The translations under genes were made by a program, and so were the position numbers. Shown in pieces: positions 60,485-64,000 of a stretch of DNA of 64,000 nucleotides. The DNA comes from Clostridia bacterium (GTDB lineage: Bacteria > Bacillota > Clostridia > Christensenellales > CAG-138): NCBI GenBank assembly GCA_017394835.1, contig JAFPXD010000040.1, forward strand, positions 60,781 to 124,780, read 5' to 3'. Position 1 is the first letter of the stretch; every line of letters begins with the position of its first letter. The notes beneath the pieces are model-generated. The model was not told the DNA's origin and searched no databases. It saw only the letters and a list, made by a program, of their open reading frames with translations.

Positions 60485-61668
60485 CACCTGAGCTCCTTGA
60501 GCAGATCGCCCAGCCTGTGGATGCCCTCGACGATCCTCTCTTCAGGCTCGGCGGAGAAGTTCATGCGGAAGGTATTGTCGCCGATGCCGGGCTTCGTGAA
60601 GAAGGGCGCGCCGGGAACGAAGGCGACGAGCTTTTCGGCAACGGAGCGCTTGTAGATCTCGGAAGCGTCCATACCCTCGGGCAGGGTCACCCACACGAAG
60701 AGGCCGCCTTCGGGCACTTCGTACTTCGCCCACTCGGGGAAGTACTTGCCCATGGCGTCAAGCATAATATTGAGGGACTTGGAATAGACGGAGTTGATGA
60801 ACTCCAGATGCTCGGGCATCATGCCCTGATTGATGTATTCGGCGATGAGCGCCTGGTTGAGGTTGGGGGAATGGGTATCGGAGCCCTGCTTGGCGATGAC
60901 CATCTTGCGGACGAGCTCCGCGTTGCCGCAGCAGCAGGCGACTCGCAGACCGGGGGAGATGGTCTTGGAGTAGCTGGTGAGCAGTATCACGTTATCGGAG
61001 GTATCGAAGGTCTTGATGAGGGGCATGACCTGGCCGGAATAACGGAGCGCCGCATAGGGGTCGTCCTCGATCACGAGCATATCGTAATCGGCGGCGAGCT
61101 TGGCGGTCATCTTCCTCGCCTCGATATTCATGACGGCGCCGGTGGGGTTCTGGAAGGTGGGGATGGTGTAGAACATCACGGGGCGGTACTTTTCGACTGC
61201 TTCCGCAAGCTCATCGGCATGGACGCCGTCCGCGTGCATGGGGACGGAGACTATGTTCGCCTGAGCCAGCTTGAAGATCTGGATGGCGCCTAAGAAGGTG
61301 GGCTCTTCAACGAGGACTGTGGAGCCGGGGTTGATCATGACCTTTGCAAGCAGATCGAGGCCCTGCATGGAGCCCGTCATGGTGATGACGTTATCGATCG
61401 TGGCGTCGGTAATGCCGAGGGGCGGAAGCACCTTTTCGAGATATGCCTTCCGCAGGGGCATATAGCCTTCGGTGGGGCCGTACTGGAGGAGCACATCGCC
61501 CTTTTCGGCGATGAGATCGCGGGCGGTATCAGCCGCCCACTGCTTGGGGAAGCATTCCTTGGCGGGATTGCCGCCGCCGAAGCTGATTATAGCGGGATTG
61601 CCGAGCACCTTGAAGAGCTCGCGGATGGCGCTGCCCTTAACGCCCTTTATACGTTCGGAAAACTGCAT
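60484..61668 (-). CDS. PLP aminotransferase, 2-aminoadipate/LysN-like
   Basis: A 394-residue fold-type I aminotransferase of the aromatic/2-aminoadipate group. Features: ISFGGGNP near the start, QNPTG at 173-177, and the PLP lysine Lys235 in SYSKTISPGLR. It lacks the N-terminal GntR domain of MocR regulators, so it is an enzyme. Substrate is not certain: aromatic, aminoadipate or branched-chain keto acids are all possible. The start is set at MQFSERIKG, with GGAGG 8 bases upstream. Confidence 0.9.
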   Translation of the reverse strand: MQFSERIKGVKGSAIRELFKVLGNPAIISFGGGNPAKECFPKQWAADTARDLIAEKGDVLLQYGPTEGYMPLRKAYLEKVLPPLGITDATIDNVITMTGSMQGLDLLAKVMINPGSTVLVEEPTFLGAIQIFKLAQANIVSVPMHADGVHADELAEAVEKYRPVMFYTIPTFQNPTGAVMNIEARKMTAKLAADYDMLVIEDDPYAALRYSGQVMPLIKTFDTSDNVILLTSYSKTISPGLRVACCCGNAELVRKMVIAKQGSDTHSPNLNQALIAEYINQGMMPEHLEFINSVYSKSLNIMLDAMGKYFPEWAKYEVPEGGLFVWVTLPEGMDASEIYKRSVAEKLVAFVPGAPFFTKPGIGDNTFRMNFSAEPEERIVEGIHRLGDLLKELR

Positions 61669-61705
61669 TTGATCTACCTCCGTATGGATATATTGATACA
61701 AGCCT

Positions 61706-61734
61706 ATTTTAGCTCTTTTTCGGGCTCAATTCAA
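61706..61734 (-). promoter_or_regulatory. Promoter of the aminotransferase gene
   Basis: TTGAAT (61729-61734) and TAAAAT (61706-61711) are spaced 17 bp on the minus strand, divergent from the second padR promoter. Confidence 0.7.
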
Positions 61735-61782
61735 GTATATTTTAAGGTATATAAAAACGGGACGGTTTTTTCATTTTTGGGG

Positions 61783-61811
61783 TTGACAAGCTCAATACTT
61801 CGTGTTATGAT
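61783..61811 (+). promoter_or_regulatory. Promoter of the padR-DUF1700-DUF4097 operon
   Basis: TTGACA (61783-61788) and an extended TGTTATGAT (-10 at 61806-61811) are spaced 17 bp. A weak AATAC/GTATT inverted repeat brackets the -10 and may be a PadR operator. Confidence 0.8.
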
Positions 61812-61835
61812 GTATTCCACGAGAGGAGGTATCCT

Positions 61836-62156
61836 ATGGACATACAGCTTAAAAGAGGGCTCCTTGACGTCTGCGTGCTCGCCGCGATAAAAAGCGGCGA
61901 ATCCTACGGTTACAAGATGATAAAGGACATGAAGCCCTATATCGAGCTTTCCGAATCCACGCTCTACACCATATTGAAGCGCCTCGAAAACGCGAAGATG
62001 CTCACCGTCCGCACGGCGGAGCACGGGGGCAGGCTCCGAAAATACTACCGCATCACGGAGGCGGGCACGGAAAGGATCAGGGAATTCAAGGAGGATTGGA
62101 AGGAAATGCTCGCGATCTTCCGTTTCGTAACAAGGGGGGAAAACATCAATGAATAA
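61836..62156 (+). CDS. PadR-family transcriptional regulator, second
   Basis: A 108-residue PadR winged-helix protein: LKRGLLDVCVLAAIKSGESYGYKMIKD is typical of the DNA-binding domain, with the recognition region SESTLYTILKRLENAKML. AGGAGG precedes the ATG. Its 8-bp overlap with a DUF1700 gene is the usual arrangement; it probably senses envelope-related signals and represses its own operon (inference). Confidence 0.93.
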   Translation: MDIQLKRGLLDVCVLAAIKSGESYGYKMIKDMKPYIELSESTLYTILKRLENAKMLTVRTAEHGGRLRKYYRITEAGTERIREFKEDWKEMLAIFRFVTRGENINE

Positions 62157-62742
62157 GAAGGAATTTACAAAGACGCTCACGAAGCTTTTGAAGGATCTGC
62201 CGAGGGCCGAACGGCGCGACAGGCTCGCGTTTTACGAAGAGATGCTCGCCGACCGCATGGAGGAGGGCATGACCGAAGCCGAGGCGGCCGAAAGCATAAT
62301 CCTCTCCGCAAGGGAGGAGTTCCCCGCGGAGGAGCTCCCCGCAAAGCGCAGGATGAGCGGTCTGACCATCGCGCTCCTCGTGCTGGGCTCGCCGATATGG
62401 ATAGCGCTCGGCGTCGTGTTTTTCGCGGTGCTCATATCGCTCTTCGCGGCGCTGTGGGCGGTCGTTATAAGCATTTTCGCCGTGGGGATCGCGCTCATGA
62501 TCGGCGGCCTCGGCGGGATGGTATTGGGAGCCATGCATATCTTTCGCGGCCGCGCAGGCACCGGGCTCGCGTTCATAGGCGCGGGGCTCTTATGCACGGG
62601 GCTCGGGATACTTGTGACTATTGCCGCCGTCGCCGCCTGCCGCGGCGCTGCAAAGCTCACCAAGAGCACGGCGCTTTGGATCGCTTCCCTCTTCTATACG
62701 GGGAAGCACGGGAACAATACGGGCTCGGAACACGCCCGATAA
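62149..62742 (+). CDS. DUF1700 (HAAS-type) membrane protein
   Basis: A 197-residue protein. Residues 1-65 form the HAAS-like helical domain (EFTKTLTKLLKDLPRAERRD and FYEEMLADRMEEGMTEAEA), followed by three or four membrane helices (68-170). Such proteins pair with PadR regulators and DUF4097 proteins, as here. Function is unknown, perhaps signal transfer from the membrane to PadR. Confidence 0.88.
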   Translation: MNKKEFTKTLTKLLKDLPRAERRDRLAFYEEMLADRMEEGMTEAEAAESIILSAREEFPAEELPAKRRMSGLTIALLVLGSPIWIALGVVFFAVLISLFAALWAVVISIFAVGIALMIGGLGGMVLGAMHIFRGRAGTGLAFIGAGLLCTGLGILVTIAAVAACRGAAKLTKSTALWIASLFYTGKHGNNTGSEHAR

Positions 62743-62757
62743 TGAAAGGATAATAAT

Positions 62758-63732
62758 ATGAACAGGACTCTTAAAACGATACTCATTCTCGCCGCGTGCC
62801 TCATCGCCGCGGGGCTCATCGTATTCGCCGCCGCGTACTTCATTTCGGGCGGAGACTTGAGCAAGCTCCAGCCCGCCGATTACAAGGAGGTCACCTACCC
62901 CATCGAGGGCGAATTCTCAAACGTCGATATAGACGTCGATGTTTCCAGGATCGAGTTCCGCATATCGGAGGACGGCTCGGCAAAAGCCGTATGCTTCGAA
63001 ACGGAAAAGCACCCCCACCGCGTGACCGTTGAGGACGGCACGCTTCACATCGTCTGCCGCTATTCCTCGAGCTTTGCGGATAACGTGATGAATTGGGGCG
63101 TATTTCAGGCGCCGCGTGTCACGGTATATCTGCCCAATGCGGAGCTTAACAAACTCACAATACAGACCGATACGGGCAAAGCGGCAATACCCTCTGGCGT
63201 CAGCGTTTCCGACGTATCCGTAAAGGGCGACACGGGCAGGGTGACTATCGGCGCGATAGAGGCCAAGACCATCAGCATCGCTCTCTCTACGGGCGATATT
63301 ACGATAGACGGCGCTAAGACGGGCGTTCTGACCGCCGGCTGCACCACGGGCAGCATCGTGCTTATGAATATCGAGGCGGCGGAGGGCGTCCTCGCCCAGA
63401 CCGATACCGGGGCGATCGCGATCACCGGGCTTACCGCCGAGACCCTTCACGCCTCCACAGATACGGGCGCGGTCGGATTGAAGGATACGGAGATCTCCCT
63501 TTCCATGAAGATCGCGACCGACACGGGCATGGTCGTACTCGACCGCTGCGGCGCGGGCAGTATGGAGATCACCACCGATACCGGCTCCGTCCGCGGCACG
63601 CTCACCACGAGGATGAGCTTTGACGCAAGGAGCTCCATGGGGAGCGTCCGCGTGCCCGAATCCGATTCCTCGGGCGGCAGTGCGAAGATCACCACCGATA
63701 CCGGCTCCATCAAAATAGAGTACGCGGAGTAA
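62758..63732 (+). CDS. DUF4097 beta-strand-repeat surface protein
   Basis: A 324-residue protein with an N-terminal membrane anchor (about 7-29) and an extracytoplasmic beta-helix-like domain. That domain has repeated TDTG turns (about every 18-20 residues: TDTGKAAI, GDTGRVTI, TDTGAIAI, TDTGAVGL, TDTGMVVL, TDTGSVRG, TDTGSIKI). DUF4097 proteins accompany PadR/DUF1700 pairs; function is unknown. AAAGGA precedes the ATG. Confidence 0.9.
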   Translation: MNRTLKTILILAACLIAAGLIVFAAAYFISGGDLSKLQPADYKEVTYPIEGEFSNVDIDVDVSRIEFRISEDGSAKAVCFETEKHPHRVTVEDGTLHIVCRYSSSFADNVMNWGVFQAPRVTVYLPNAELNKLTIQTDTGKAAIPSGVSVSDVSVKGDTGRVTIGAIEAKTISIALSTGDITIDGAKTGVLTAGCTTGSIVLMNIEAAEGVLAQTDTGAIAITGLTAETLHASTDTGAVGLKDTEISLSMKIATDTGMVVLDRCGAGSMEITTDTGSVRGTLTTRMSFDARSSMGSVRVPESDSSGGSAKITTDTGSIKIEYAE

Positions 63733-64000
63733 AATACAAGCTCCGCCTGCAAGAAACCAAAAAGGCTCCGGCAGATCTCATGCCCGATAGTCGTAAGGCT
63801 GTTATTGCGGTAATTGCAGATAATGAAACGGGCTATGCCGCGACCAACGGGAGCGTCGTAAAACCTTTTGGGTTTTGCTAATCGGGTCAGCGCGACCGCG
63901 CCACATGAAGCGTTAAAAAGGGGCAACAGTGTTGCGCCTTTAGCGGAATGCCGAAGCAGCTATGCTGCGAGGGAGAGGCGCTTAAACTGCGACAAGCCAA
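63733..64000. other. Right-edge region without recognised gene
   Basis: About 270 bp with short inverted repeats only (aaaacc/ggtttt near 63870, gcagc-tat-gctgc near 63956). No credible coding frame, promoter or terminator was identified. It may be the end of a gene or element continuing beyond the window. Confidence 0.4.

Noticed and set aside
60231..60655. Small frames through the 64-65-bp repeats
   Set aside because: Repeat length is not a multiple of three, no ribosome site exists, and peptides are frame-shifted copies of the repeat.
63447..63926. 159-codon minus-strand frame near the right edge
   Set aside because: Half is antisense to the DUF4097 gene and the rest is low-complexity intergenic sequence without a start signal.

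Overview
The window looks like the chromosome of a GC-rich clostridium-type Bacillota, probably an uncultivated gut or rumen lineage (inference). The ribosomal block has the Gram-positive order (adk, map, KOW protein, infA, rpmJ, rpsM, rpsK, rpsD) and zinc-ribbon forms of S4, S14, L24 and L36. There are sortase-assembled pilus genes, consensus -35/-10 promoters and strong AGGAGG ribosome sites. No tRNA, rRNA, CRISPR array or complete transposase gene was seen.

Region 1 (1-14720, minus strand) is the fused S10-spc-alpha ribosomal superoperon, running from a promoter near 14.7 kb through rpsJ to a truncated rpsD at the left edge, with secY, adk, map and infA inside. Region 2 (14853-20689, minus) is a tilS-hpt-galE-LCP-lipid kinase-QueT operon with its own promoter. 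Region 3 (20749-41935, minus) is a pilus/adhesin locus. Its order of transcription is a coiled-coil protein, signal peptidase I, a 5147-residue LPETG adhesin with four von Willebrand A (VWA) domains, a major LPETG pilin, a class C sortase, a minor pilin with an unusual LIQTG signal, and a second sortase. This is the most unusual part of the window.

Region 4 (42218-45484, plus) holds a membrane protein, a solute-binding-like protein, a LOG-family protein and small proteins. Region 5 (45772-54156) is envelope lipid metabolism: a glycosyltransferase-PlsC pair on plus faces a FakA-FakB-GNAT-PlsX-mannosyltransferase operon on minus. FakA/FakB can phosphorylate fatty acids, PlsX exchanges acyl-phosphate and acyl-ACP, and PlsC acylates lysophosphatidate, so exogenous fatty acids could be routed into phospholipid. 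Region 6 (54213-63732) has a metallo-beta-lactamase lipoprotein, free-Met-sulfoxide reductase, two PadR-controlled membrane-protein operons (PadR-DUF2812-DUF2812 and PadR-DUF1700-DUF4097), ilvE, a yigZ homologue and an aminotransferase.

Short repeats sit between genes in the right half: a 68-bp alternating hairpin array (58135-58455), a 64-65-bp array (60231-60484), GGGGACGGTTC elements (45613-45716, 55701-55750) and a long palindrome (55851-55897). Some gene starts were moved inward from the longest open frame because a Shine-Dalgarno site favoured a later codon; these cases are noted.
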